Made by a program: the position numbers and the translations under genes. Shown here in pieces: positions 1 through 9,463 of a stretch of DNA of 64,000 bases (position 1 is the stretch's first letter; every line of letters starts with the position of its first letter). The stretch comes from Leekyejoonella antrihumi (lineage in GTDB: Bacteria; Actinomycetota; Actinomycetes; Actinomycetales; Dermatophilaceae), in contig NZ_VCQV01000002.1 of the NCBI RefSeq assembly GCF_007845645.1, positions 175,702 through 239,701 of the forward strand, in the 5' to 3' direction. Below the pieces are notes generated by a model. It saw nothing but the letters and a program-made list of their open reading frames with translations. It was not told where the DNA came from and did not search any database.

Positions 1-1275
1 AGCGCTGCGGGCAGTCATCCGGGAGTCCTTCGCGAAGTAGGACCGCCCCCCGACCTCGAGTATCTTCTCATCGAGCCGGTCCAGCAGCATGCCTGTCGCG
101 GGGTCGCCCGCGGGGATGTCAAGGGTCAGCGTCCATCCCGGCCGCGGAAATGACAGGTACCCCGGGTTGCCCGACCCCATCCGCTTCAGGACGGACAGGA
201 ACGAGGCGAGCCCATTGCTACTGAACGACGCCACCACCTGACGGATGGCGTCGGGCGAGTCCAGCGGCACCAGCACCTGGTACTGCAGGAACCCGCTGCT
301 GCCATAGATCCGGTTCCACCCGGCGACACCGTCCAGCGGATGGAAGAATGCGCCAACCGACTGCGGTTGCCCCATCCGTGCCCTGGGCGCCTTTCGGAAC
401 CACGCCTCGTTGAACGCGCCGACGCTGTACCGGTTCAACAGCCCATTCGGCCACCCGGGCGGCGCCGCCAGCCGAGTGCGGGACGTGAAGGTCAACGGGT
501 GATCCCGGCGGGGAGCGGGCAATTCATCGACCGTCGCGAACCGGCCGCGAGTCAGCACCGACCGTCCGAGGGCTGCACCACGGGCCAGGCAGTCCACCCA
601 CGCGACCGAGTAGTCATACCGGTCATCGTCTTCCATTTGAGCGAGCACGTCGTCCAGGTTGGCGCACCGCCGCGTGTCGACCAGCAGGGTGGACGTGCGC
701 ACGCACTTCATCCGGATCCGGGCACGCAAGATCACCCCGGTCAGACCCATGCCACCGACGGTGGCCCAGAACAGCGGCTCGCCCGCGACGACGCGACGCA
801 CCCGGCCATCTCCGGTGACCAGCGTCAACTCCTGCACATGAGCCCCGAAGCTCCCATCCCGATGATGGTTCTTACCATGCACGTCCGCGGCGATCGCGCC
901 GCCGACGGTGACCTGCCGGGTGCCCGGGCTCACCGGGACGAACCACCCCAGCGGCAACAGCTCACGGATCAGCTGGTCCATGCTGACGCCGGCCTCTACC
1001 TCCACGACCCCGGTCGCCTCGTCGACCTGCAGAATCGCCCGCCGAGCGGTCATATCGAGCACCAGGCCCCCCGCGTTCTGGGCGGCGTCCCCATAGCTGC
1101 GGCCCAACCCTCGGGCAAGTACCCCTCGCCGACCCGCGCTGCCGACAAGCATTGCGACCTGCTCATCATCGTCGACGGTGAACACGTCGGCCACCGACGC
1201 GGCCGTACGGCCCCAGCCCGTCAGGCTCCTGCGTACACCGGCCCGAGCCGGGTCACCGGCACGGGCCGAAGTCAT
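1..1275 (-). CDS. FAD-linked oxidase, DprE1-like (3' end outside window)
   Basis: The 425 visible residues form a FAD-binding type 4 / D-arabinono-lactone oxidase-like protein resembling DprE1, the decaprenylphosphoryl-ribose 2'-oxidase that helps make the arabinose donor of actinobacterial cell walls. The FAD-binding signature RGLGRSYGD lies at about residues 55-63. A GGAIAADVHGKNHH motif lies at about 125-138, closely matching the DprE1 family motif around its active-site histidine. The frame is open to the left edge, so the C-terminus is missing. The ATG start is preceded by TACAGT with a 6-nt gap (1276-1287), which suggests a leaderless transcript. The partner reductase DprE2 would be expected beyond the left edge and is not visible. 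Family assignment is firm; the exact substrate is inferred. Confidence 0.85.
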   Translation of the reverse strand, partial: MTSARAGDPARAGVRRSLTGWGRTAASVADVFTVDDDEQVAMLVGSAGRRGVLARGLGRSYGDAAQNAGGLVLDMTARRAILQVDEATGVVEVEAGVSMDQLIRELLPLGWFVPVSPGTRQVTVGGAIAADVHGKNHHRDGSFGAHVQELTLVTGDGRVRRVVAGEPLFWATVGGMGLTGVILRARIRMKCVRTSTLLVDTRRCANLDDVLAQMEDDDRYDYSVAWVDCLARGAALGRSVLTRGRFATVDELPAPRRDHPLTFTSRTRLAAPPGWPNGLLNRYSVGAFNEAWFRKAPRARMGQPQSVGAFFHPLDGVAGWNRIYGSSGFLQYQVLVPLDSPDAIRQVVASFSSNGLASFLSVLKRMGSGNPGYLSFPRPGWTLTLDIPAGDPATGMLLDRLDEKILEVGGRSYFAKDSRMTARSA

Positions 1276-1827
1276 ACCGACACTGTAAACGACGCAGCTC
1301 GCACTGCTCGCCCACGCCACACCATTCGCTCTCCGAGCATCGCCCGCGCGCATCCCTTCGCCCGCAGTTGGCGCGAGCTCAAGGCAGCCGTGGGGTTGGC
1401 AATCACCGGCAGCCAGAACACTGCCGTGCACACCGTGACCCGAGCCGTCCGGTTCGCGCCCGCAGTGAAGACCGGTAGACGCTGCTTCTAGATGGCGATC
1501 ATCTGGTCGTCTGGCCACCGGACCCGAAGGAGTCGGCGTGATTGGCCACCACGCCAGCGGCCGCTGGCGGGTCCGAGTCACGTACCGAGGTGTGGTCGGC
1601 GCTGACCGATTTTCGAATACCGCACCGACGCTGTGCAGTGGACTCTCGGCACGGCATGGCGACGGCTGCTGCTCGTGCGAATCGCTCAGCCCACCGTGGC
1701 GCATGGCTTCGACAGCGTGTGAGCTTCCACAGGGCTGGTCCCGTGTCCGAGTCGGCAAACCGAGGGGCTTTGCTCCGGCCACTACGTCGATGGTCCCGCG
1801 CAAGCCGCTGACCTGCGGTTTTGTGTG
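1276..1827. other. Gene-poor gap downstream of tRNA-Arg
   Basis: No convincing gene was found in these 552 bases. A GTG at 1538 has a good Shine-Dalgarno (AAGGAG, 1527-1532), but its frame runs on through the tRNA and then antisense to the MerR gene, so it is not credible as a whole. A perfect 18-bp palindrome (CGCCAGCGGCCGCTGGCG) lies at 1552-1569. Lying just 3' of a tRNA gene, the gap could hold decayed remnants of an integrated element, but no integrase or att repeat was seen. Confidence 0.4.
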
Positions 1828-1900
1828 TGCCCTCGGGCAGATTCGAACTGCCGACACCCGCTTTAGGAGAGCGGTGCTCTATCCCCTGAGCTACGAGGGC
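1828..1900 (-). tRNA. tRNA-Arg (CCT)
   Basis: The 73-nt minus-strand sequence folds as a cloverleaf. The acceptor stem is GCCCTCG/CGAGGGC with discriminator A, the anticodon stem is CCGCT/AGCGG, and the 7-nt loop CTCCTAA gives anticodon CCT (reads AGG). The T arm contains GTTCGAATC. CCA is not encoded. Confidence 0.95.
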
Positions 1901-2062
1901 GGAGACTGGTTGGCGCCCCGGAGACCTGAGGCTCCCGAGTGGTGCTTTCCCGGTCTGCGTGCATCAGCACTCACCGGGCCACGAAGGTGGTGGCGTGCGA
2001 GCGCGGACGCGAGATATACCGTACCCGAGCGCGGCGGGCACCCTGGCATCCCGGTCGGCCAC

Positions 2063-2812
2063 TCAGGCGGTGGTGATCCCGTCCGCGTCGTCGGACGTGC
2101 GCCGGGCAGCGGCCTCGCGTTTGGTCTCGTTGACCGCGGTCTCGTAGGCCGTGACCAGCGCGGCGATCGTCAGGGGCTTGAAGCGTTCGACCGTCTCGCG
2201 CAGCTGATCGGCGGGCACATCCGCCTGTTTGTATACGGGCCACACGAGTGTGCGGAACACTTCCGTCAGCTCGTCCGCGATGGCCCGACCGTGGGCGGTG
2301 AAGATGGCCTGCGCCGCGACAGCGGCCGACTTCGGCAGCCCGAGGTCGAGGATGGACACCGCGACGGACAGGTGGGCGACGGCGACGTGGTAGCGATCGC
2401 CTTCGGGCTGCACGATGCCGAGGGCCTGCAGCGTGTCGAGGTCGTCCTGGCTCAGCGAGCGTCCGGCGCGCTCCTCCAGCTGAGGAAGAGCCAGGATCTC
2501 CGGAAGGTCGGGCATCCACGGGGCCAGCAGGGTGCGATGCAGCGCGATGGTCTCGGGGCTGGCGTCCTGGGGGATCCGGGCCAGATAGCTCTCGATGGCG
2601 GCGAGGGTGAATCCGTGGGCCTGCAGCTCACGCACCAGTTCGAGACGTGCGAGATGGTCGGCGGTGTAGTAGGCCGACCGGCCGCGCCGGATCGGTGCGG
2701 GCAGCATTCCGCGGCCCGTGTAGAACCGAATTGTCCGGACTGCGAGGCCGGACCGTGCGACGAGCTCGTTGAGTGTGAGCTCGGGCATCGGAGTCTGCGA
2801 CATGAGCGACAT
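2063..2812 (-). CDS. MerR family transcriptional regulator
   Basis: A 249-residue one-component regulator. The N-terminal winged helix-turn-helix (about residues 12-80) shows the MerR pattern: SGLAVRTIRFYTGRGMLP, then a YYTADHLARLELVRELQAHGFTL stretch. The remaining 170 or so residues form an effector domain with no cysteine pattern typical of metal sensors. The gene is divergent from a secreted lipase, and a 17-bp palindrome lies between them, 39 bp upstream of this start, so autoregulation and control of the lipase are likely. Neighbouring genes are all for fatty-acid use, so an acyl-CoA or fatty acid ligand is a reasonable inference, by analogy to LiuR-type MerR regulators of acyl-CoA catabolism. 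Start could be M1 or M4 (2803). Confidence 0.85.
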   Translation of the reverse strand: MSLMSQTPMPELTLNELVARSGLAVRTIRFYTGRGMLPAPIRRGRSAYYTADHLARLELVRELQAHGFTLAAIESYLARIPQDASPETIALHRTLLAPWMPDLPEILALPQLEERAGRSLSQDDLDTLQALGIVQPEGDRYHVAVAHLSVAVSILDLGLPKSAAVAAQAIFTAHGRAIADELTEVFRTLVWPVYKQADVPADQLRETVERFKPLTIAALVTAYETAVNETKREAAARRTSDDADGITTA

Positions 2813-2850
2813 CGTCGCACAGGTCGCGGCTAAAAATGAGACGACTATTG

Positions 2851-2867
2851 CAACAGTGACACTGTTG
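2851..2867. promoter_or_regulatory. 17-bp palindromic operator between merR and lipase
   Basis: CAACAGTGACACTGTTG is a perfect inverted repeat with a single central base. It overlaps a plausible lipase promoter (GTGACA at 2856, 16-bp spacer, TATGGT at 2878). Its core ACAGTGxCACTGT recurs at 5935-5947 in the fadD/thiolase promoter region, so it is probably the binding site of a lipid-catabolism regulator. The adjacent MerR protein is the prime candidate. Confidence 0.6.
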
Positions 2868-2957
2868 CTGTCACTCTATGGTGATCCGCGTCACCTCGGA
2901 ACCCGGTCCGGGATGTGCACGCATCACCTCGAGAGCAACGAACCCACGGAGGTTCCC

Positions 2958-3899
2958 TTGAAGCGCAAGATGTCTCGCAAAGCCACCGTCCGCACGGCGG
3001 CAGTCGCCGCGATGGCAGCGGGTGGCATGTTGGCCACTGCGGCCGCGCCGGCGCACGCCGCCACCCTGCCCGAAGGCAATCTGGCCAACGCGCTCGTCAA
3101 CTACGTGGCCGCCCCGAACGCCCTCGCCGGGGGCAACGACTGGTCCTGCAAGCCCACCGCGATCCACCCGAACCCGGTCATCCTGGTGCCGGGGACGCTG
3201 GACAACATGGGCTCGACCTTCGTCAAGACCGCGCCGGCGCTGAAGAACGCCGGCTACTGCGTGTACTCCCTCAACTACGGCTTCGACGCCCTGTCCCTGG
3301 GCCGAGCCTCCGGACTGGCCCCCGTGCCGACATCGGTCCAGCAGCTCGCGAACTTCGTGACGAAGGTGCGGGCCTCGACGGGCGCGGCCAAAGTCGACCT
3401 CGTCGGGTGGTCACAGGGCGGACTGCTGCCAATCGACTACATCAAGCGCTACGGCGGCAACACCCAGGTCGCGCACTACGTCGGCTGGTCCCAGAGCAGC
3501 AATGGGACGACCGTTGACGGGTTCACCTCGCTCGCCAGCGCCATGGGTGTCGCAGGCTTCCCTGGTCTCGCGTTCGGCACGCTCGATATGCCGGGTGTGC
3601 GGGACCAACTGGTCGGCAGCGCCTACCTCAAGGGGCTGGACGCCGTTCCGCTGCCCACTGGACCGAAGTACCTGTCGATCCTGACCACGCAGGACGAACT
3701 GCTGACGCCCTACACGAATGGGGCTTTGCCGGCGCCTGCGACCAACGTCACCATCCAGAACTACTGCCCGGCCGACCAAACCGGTCACATCGGGCTGACC
3801 CTCGACGACCCGACACTGCAGCTCACGATGAACTTCCTGAACAACGGCTCGAGCAGCTTCAAGCCGACGTGCACAGGGTTCGGCATGCCCGACCTCTGA
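2958..3899 (+). CDS. Secreted lipase/esterase (alpha/beta hydrolase)
   Basis: An exported triacylglycerol lipase-like enzyme of about 313 residues that would release fatty acids outside the cell. The N-terminus is a classic signal peptide: KRKMSRK, a hydrophobic alanine-rich stretch, and cleavage near PAHA-ATLPEG (about 31-36). The oxyanion region VILVPGTLDN is at about 74-83 and the nucleophile elbow GWSQG at about 150-154 (Ser152). Candidate acid and histidine residues sit in TTQDELLTP and QTGHIGL near the C-terminus. The TTG start at 2958 was chosen because GGAGG at 2948-2952 is 5 nt upstream, while the next ATG (2970) lacks a site. Its link to the downstream beta-oxidation genes comes from the shared palindrome. 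Confidence 0.85.
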   Translation: MKRKMSRKATVRTAAVAAMAAGGMLATAAAPAHAATLPEGNLANALVNYVAAPNALAGGNDWSCKPTAIHPNPVILVPGTLDNMGSTFVKTAPALKNAGYCVYSLNYGFDALSLGRASGLAPVPTSVQQLANFVTKVRASTGAAKVDLVGWSQGGLLPIDYIKRYGGNTQVAHYVGWSQSSNGTTVDGFTSLASAMGVAGFPGLAFGTLDMPGVRDQLVGSAYLKGLDAVPLPTGPKYLSILTTQDELLTPYTNGALPAPATNVTIQNYCPADQTGHIGLTLDDPTLQLTMNFLNNGSSSFKPTCTGFGMPDL

Positions 3900-3919
3900 T
3901 CCGTCCACCCAGGAAGCAG

Positions 3920-3957
3920 AAGGAGCGGGTGTCGGCGACTGCCGGCACCCGCTCCTT
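3920..3957. terminator. Bidirectional terminator hairpin, lipase/fadD
   Basis: AAGGAGCGGGTG pairs with CACCCGCTCCTT, and the inner TCGGC/GCCGG extends it to a 17-bp stem with a GACT loop. It lies between the convergent lipase and acyl-CoA synthetase genes and is nearly symmetrical, so it can serve both. Confidence 0.8.
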
Positions 3958-3970
3958 CAGGGTTTCGCGA

Positions 3971-5821
3971 TCAGGAATCGGCGTAGTGCGCGTCCAACTC
4001 GGCGCCGAAGGTCTCACCGACGACCTTGCGTCGCAGCTTCAGGCTCGGGGTGAGTTCGCCGTGCTCGACGGTCAGGTCTCGACCCAAGATGGTGAACCGC
4101 TTGATCTGTTCCCACCGGTTCAGGCCGTCGTTCAAGGTGTCGACGTAGGACTGCACGAGCTCACGTGCCTGCGGCGAGGTGACGATCTCGGCATACGACC
4201 CATGGGCCAGACCCTGCTTCGCCGCCCAGCCGGTGATCGCGTCGGCGTCCAGGGTCACCAGGGCCGAGACGAAGTTGCGGTTCGGGCCATGCACGAGGAA
4301 GTTGCTGACGTAGGGGCAGATCCCCTTGAACTTCGCCTCGATCAGCGACGGTGCGACATATTTGCCGTTGGATGTCTTGAACAGCTCCTTCTTGCGGTCG
4401 GTGATGCGCAGGAAGCCGTCGTCGTCGATCTCGCCGATGTCACCGGTGTGCAGCCAGCCGTCCTCGTCCAGCGCCTCGGCGGTGGCCTCGGGATTGTTGT
4501 GGTAGCCCGACATGACACCGGGCCCGTGGATCAGCACCTCGCCGTCGTCGGCGATCCGCACCTCGGTGCCGGACAGCGGCCACCCGACCTTGCCGATCCG
4601 GAACCGATCAATGCGAGTCACCGTGCTCGCGGCACCCGACTCGGTCATCCCGTAGCCCTCGGCGATGAACATCCCGGTCGCCGCGAACCAGCGGGCGACG
4701 TCGGTGTTGAGCATCGCGGATCCGGACAGGAAGAACCGGACCCGGCCGCCGAACCGCTGACGGACCTTGGCCATGACCAGCCGGTCGGCGAGGAGGTGCT
4801 GGGCCTTCAGTCCCGGCCCCGGCCGCCTGCCCGCCTCCTGCGCGTCGACCCAGCGACCGCCCACGCCACTGGCCCAGTCGAACAGCTTGGCCTTCGCGCC
4901 GCCCTCGTCCGCCATCATCGTGGCGATCCCGCCGTAGGCCTTCTCGAAGATGCGCGGAGCGGCACCCATGAAGGTGGGCCGGATGACCGGCAGGTTGTCG
5001 ATGATCTTGTCGACCCGCCCGTCGATGGCGGTCTCGAAGCCCACCTGCAACGGAACGAGCAGCAGGATCTTGCCGAAGGCGTGGGCCATCGGCAGCCAGA
5101 GGAACTGCAGGTCGTCCGGGCGCAGGATGCCCATGGCGGCGCAGGCCGCCGCCTCATAGGTCCATGACCTGTGCGGCAGGCGCACGCCCTTGGGCCGGCC
5201 GGTGGTGCCGGACGTGTAGATGAGGGTGGCGAGGTGCTCCTCGGTCGTGCCGTCGATGCGATCGTCGACCAGGTTCGCCTCCCGCGCGAGCCGGCGCAGC
5301 CCGCGCGCTCGCAGGTCGTTCAGCGAGATCACCCAGTCGCCATCCGCGGTGCCCTCGAAGGTCACCACCTGGGCCACCTCCGGCAGCTCGTCGCGGTGCT
5401 CGCGCAGCTTGGCGATCTGGGCGTCGTCCTCGGCGAAGACCACCCGGCAGCCGGAGTCGCGCACAATGAACGTCACGTCCTGGGCGATCGACGTCGGATA
5501 GACCGTGGTGGTCGCCGCACCCGCGCACATGATCGCCAGATCGGCAACGGCCCACTCATACCGCGTGCTGGAGGCAATGGCCACTCGATCCTCGAGCTCG
5601 AGACCCAGGTCGATCAAGCCCGCGGCAAGGGCGTAGACCTGCTCCTTCGTCTGCGACCAGGTGACCGACTCCCAGGCCGACCCGACGAGGTAGCGAAACG
5701 CCGGTCGGTCGGGCGTCTGCCGGGTGCGCCACCGGAACAGCTCGCTGACGGTCCGCTGTCGTTGATCGATGACCTCCGCTCGGATGTGCTCGACGGGGTG
5801 CTGCCCGGTGGTTGTGCTCAT
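3971..5821 (-). CDS. fadD: Long-chain acyl-CoA synthetase (AMP-forming)
   Basis: Activates long-chain fatty acids to acyl-CoA using ATP, feeding beta-oxidation. The ANL superfamily P-loop YTSGTTGRPKG is at about residues 202-212, YGMTESGA at about 390, and GWLHTGDIG plus the DRKKELFKTSNGKYVAP hinge follow in the C-terminal third. At 616 residues it matches the FadD15 subgroup. The start MSTTTGQHPVEH was chosen because AAGGAA lies about 8 nt upstream; an in-frame upstream extension lacks such a site. It is divergent from the thiolase operon, and the palindrome at 5935 lies in the shared upstream region, so the two may be co-regulated. Confidence 0.92.
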   Translation of the reverse strand: MSTTTGQHPVEHIRAEVIDQRQRTVSELFRWRTRQTPDRPAFRYLVGSAWESVTWSQTKEQVYALAAGLIDLGLELEDRVAIASSTRYEWAVADLAIMCAGAATTTVYPTSIAQDVTFIVRDSGCRVVFAEDDAQIAKLREHRDELPEVAQVVTFEGTADGDWVISLNDLRARGLRRLAREANLVDDRIDGTTEEHLATLIYTSGTTGRPKGVRLPHRSWTYEAAACAAMGILRPDDLQFLWLPMAHAFGKILLLVPLQVGFETAIDGRVDKIIDNLPVIRPTFMGAAPRIFEKAYGGIATMMADEGGAKAKLFDWASGVGGRWVDAQEAGRRPGPGLKAQHLLADRLVMAKVRQRFGGRVRFFLSGSAMLNTDVARWFAATGMFIAEGYGMTESGAASTVTRIDRFRIGKVGWPLSGTEVRIADDGEVLIHGPGVMSGYHNNPEATAEALDEDGWLHTGDIGEIDDDGFLRITDRKKELFKTSNGKYVAPSLIEAKFKGICPYVSNFLVHGPNRNFVSALVTLDADAITGWAAKQGLAHGSYAEIVTSPQARELVQSYVDTLNDGLNRWEQIKRFTILGRDLTVEHGELTPSLKLRRKVVGETFGAELDAHYADS

Positions 5822-5931
5822 CTGGCGAGATTCCTTGTCAGGTCGGGGTCTGGACACGACCACTCGCGGCCATCATTGCTGTTATGGACCAGCGTGATCG
5901 TCGTCCGCGGTGTGCGGTCACCCTAGCGCCA

Positions 5932-5959
5932 TTGACAGTGTCACTGTAAGTGTTACTGT
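5932..5959 (+). promoter_or_regulatory. Promoter with overlapping operator for the beta-oxidation operon
   Basis: TTGACA (5932-5937), a 16-bp spacer and TACTGT (5954-5959) form a good sigma-70-type promoter about 70 bp upstream of the thiolase. The palindrome ACAGTGTCACTGT (5935-5947) covers the -35 and part of the spacer. A second palindrome, GTAAGTGTTAC (5946-5956), reaches the -10. This layout suits repression by a protein that releases DNA when an acyl-CoA is bound; the identity of that protein is inferred. Confidence 0.65.
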
Positions 5960-6028
5960 GGGGTAGCCGACGCACGCCGTCGGATGCCCCGGCTGCGGAG
6001 CACCGACGCAAACCCAGGAGCTTTGAAC

Positions 6029-7249
<1,221 letters not shown>

Positions 7250-7275
7250 ACACCCAACGACTTCAAGGAAATTCA

Positions 7276-9462
7276 ATGACTCAGACAACTGACCAGCAGA
7301 CCGCTGTCCGCTACGACCGGGATGCCGACGGCATCGTGACGCTGACCCTGGACGACCCGCAGGCCAGCGCCAACACCATGAATGAGCGGTATGCAGCCGG
7401 GATGGGCGCCGCGATCGACCGCCTCGAGGCCGAGCGCGAGGAGCTCACCGGTGTCGTGCTCGCGAGCGCCAAGAAGACCTTCTTCGCCGGGGGCAACCTG
7501 AGCAAGCTGCAGGCCGTGCAGCCCGACGACGCCAAGGCGTTCTTCGAGGAGATCGAGAAGATCAAGTCGCAGCTGCGTCGACTCGAGCAGATCGGCAAAC
7601 CCGTGGTTGCCGCCCTGAACGGCACCGCGCTCGGTGGCGGCATGGAGATTGCTCTGGCCGCGCACCACCGCATCGCGGTCGACGGCGCCAAGACGAAGTT
7701 CGGCTTCCCCGAGGTCACCCTCGGGCTGCTCCCCGGTGGCGGCGGAGTCACCCGCACCGTCCGGATGCTCGGACTGCAGTCGGCACTGATGGACTGGCTG
7801 CTGCAGGGTCAGCAGCGCGGCCCGGTCCAGGCGAAGGAGAAGGGCCTGGTCGACGAGGTCGTCGAGACCCAGGACGAGCTGCTGCCGGCAGCGCGAGCCT
7901 GGGTGCTGGCCCACAAGGACGACGCGGACGCGGCCACCCAGCCCTGGGACCGCAAGGGCTACCGGATGCCCGGTGGCACGCCGGCCAGCCCCAAGCTGGC
8001 CCAGTTCCTGCCGGCCTTCCCCGCCAATCTGCGCAAGCAGCTCAAGGGTGCCGCCTACCCGGCCCCCCGCGCGATCCTGTCGGCTGCCGTCGAGGGCGCG
8101 CAGGTGGATGTCGACACCGCCAGCCGGATCGAGTCGCGCTACCTCACCGGCCTGGTCACCGGCCCGATCGCCAAGAACATGATCCAGGCGTTCTTCTTCG
8201 ACCTGCAGAAGATCAACTCGGGTGCGTTGCGGCCCAAGGAGATTGAGCCGTCGAAGGTCGGCCGGGTCGGAGTGCTCGGGGCCGGAATGATGGGTGCCGG
8301 GATCGCCTACGCGTGCGCCACCCGAGGCATCGACGTCGTCCTGAAGGACGTCTCTGCCGAGGGCGCCGACAAGGGCAAGGCCTACAGCAGCACGCTGCTG
8401 GACAAGAAGGTCGCCAAGGGCCGGATGACGCAGGAGAGCCGCGACGAGATCCTGGCTCGCATCACGCCTACCGCCGATGCCGCCGACCTTCGTGGCTGCG
8501 ACGCGGTCATCGAGGCTGTTTTCGAGGACGGCGACCTGAAGGCGAAGGTGTTCACCGAGGCGGAGCAGGTGCTCGGTGACGACGCACTGCTGTGCTCGAA
8601 CACCTCCACGCTGCCGATCACCTCGCTCGCCAAGAACGTCTCACGCCCCGCGGACTTCATCGGTCTGCACTTCTTCTCGCCGGTCGACAAGATGAAGCTC
8701 GTCGAGATCATTCGTGGCAAGCAGACCTCCGATGCGGCGCTGGCCCGCGCCATCGACCTCGTGCAGCAGATCGGCAAGATCCCGATCGTCGTCAACGACA
8801 GCCGCGGCTTCTTCACCAGCCGTGTCTTCGGCACCCTCATCATGGAGGGTGTGGCACTGGTCGGCGAGGGCGTGGACCCGGCGACCGTGGAGCGCGCCGC
8901 GACGATGGCCGGTTTCCCTGCAGCGCCGCTCACCATGCTCGACGAGGTGTCCCTGACACTGCCTCAGCACGTGCGTGCCGAGGCAGAGAAGGCGGCGAAG
9001 GCAGCCGGCGAGGCGCTGCCCGACCAGCCGGGCAGCGCCCTGATCGACCAGATGGTGGACGAGTTCGGCCGTAAGGGTCGCGCCGCGGGAGCGGGGTTCT
9101 ACGACTACCCGAGCGATGGTCCCAAGAAGCTGTGGCCCGGTGTGCGTGAGCACTACACGAAGGCCGGGCTCGAGATGCCGCTGCGCGACATCGAGGACCG
9201 TTACCTGTTCGTCATGGCCCTGGAGACCGCGAAGTGCTTCGAAGAGGGTGTGATCGACTCCGCTGCGGCCGCCAACATCGGGTCGATCTTCGGCATCGGC
9301 TTCCCGCCGCTCTACGGCGGCGCCGTGCAGTTCATGGAGGGCTACGCGGGCGGCCTGTCCGGATTCGTGGCACGGGCCCGCGAACTGGCGAAGGCCTACG
9401 GTCCCCGCTTCGAGCCCAGCGACTGGCTCGTCGCGAAAGCAGCTTCGGATGAGAGCTTCTAG
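7276..9462 (+). CDS. fadB: 3-hydroxyacyl-CoA dehydrogenase / enoyl-CoA hydratase, FadB type
   Basis: A multifunctional trifunctional-protein alpha-like subunit of 728 residues. The N-terminal crotonase domain (about 1-190) has the oxyanion-hole segments FFAGGNLSKL and ALNGTALGGGMEIALAAHHRI and the PEVTLGLLPGGGGVTR active-site region. The Rossmann domain begins at about residue 329 with RVGVLGAGMMGAGIAYACA. The dehydrogenase catalytic region GLHFFSPVDKMKLVEII lies near 463, and the C-terminal helical 3HCDH domains follow. It catalyses hydration of trans-2-enoyl-CoA and NAD-dependent oxidation of L-3-hydroxyacyl-CoA, passing product to the thiolase encoded just upstream. Confidence 0.95.
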   Translation: MTQTTDQQTAVRYDRDADGIVTLTLDDPQASANTMNERYAAGMGAAIDRLEAEREELTGVVLASAKKTFFAGGNLSKLQAVQPDDAKAFFEEIEKIKSQLRRLEQIGKPVVAALNGTALGGGMEIALAAHHRIAVDGAKTKFGFPEVTLGLLPGGGGVTRTVRMLGLQSALMDWLLQGQQRGPVQAKEKGLVDEVVETQDELLPAARAWVLAHKDDADAATQPWDRKGYRMPGGTPASPKLAQFLPAFPANLRKQLKGAAYPAPRAILSAAVEGAQVDVDTASRIESRYLTGLVTGPIAKNMIQAFFFDLQKINSGALRPKEIEPSKVGRVGVLGAGMMGAGIAYACATRGIDVVLKDVSAEGADKGKAYSSTLLDKKVAKGRMTQESRDEILARITPTADAADLRGCDAVIEAVFEDGDLKAKVFTEAEQVLGDDALLCSNTSTLPITSLAKNVSRPADFIGLHFFSPVDKMKLVEIIRGKQTSDAALARAIDLVQQIGKIPIVVNDSRGFFTSRVFGTLIMEGVALVGEGVDPATVERAATMAGFPAAPLTMLDEVSLTLPQHVRAEAEKAAKAAGEALPDQPGSALIDQMVDEFGRKGRAAGAGFYDYPSDGPKKLWPGVREHYTKAGLEMPLRDIEDRYLFVMALETAKCFEEGVIDSAAAANIGSIFGIGFPPLYGGAVQFMEGYAGGLSGFVARARELAKAYGPRFEPSDWLVAKAASDESF

Positions 9463-9463
9463 G

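Noticed and set aside
1276-1290. Half-site like the lipid palindrome (CACTGTAAAC) before the DprE1-like gene
   Set aside because: It lacks the second half and is explained better as the TACAGT -10 box of a leaderless promoter.
340-1491. Long plus-strand reading frame opposite the DprE1-like gene
   Set aside because: The minus strand encodes a clear FAD oxidase with conserved motifs through 1-1275; the plus frame is its GC-driven shadow and has no recognisable domain.
1538-2833. Plus-strand frame with a good AAGGAG site
   Set aside because: It runs through the tRNA-Arg and antisense to the MerR gene; the Shine-Dalgarno match is probably chance or marks a decayed gene.
1828-3900. Integrated genomic island at tRNA-Arg
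   Set aside because: No integrase, no repeated tRNA 3' end, and flanking genes look chromosomal.
3869-5167. Long plus-strand frame opposite fadD
   Set aside because: Antisense shadow; the minus strand carries all acyl-CoA synthetase motifs.
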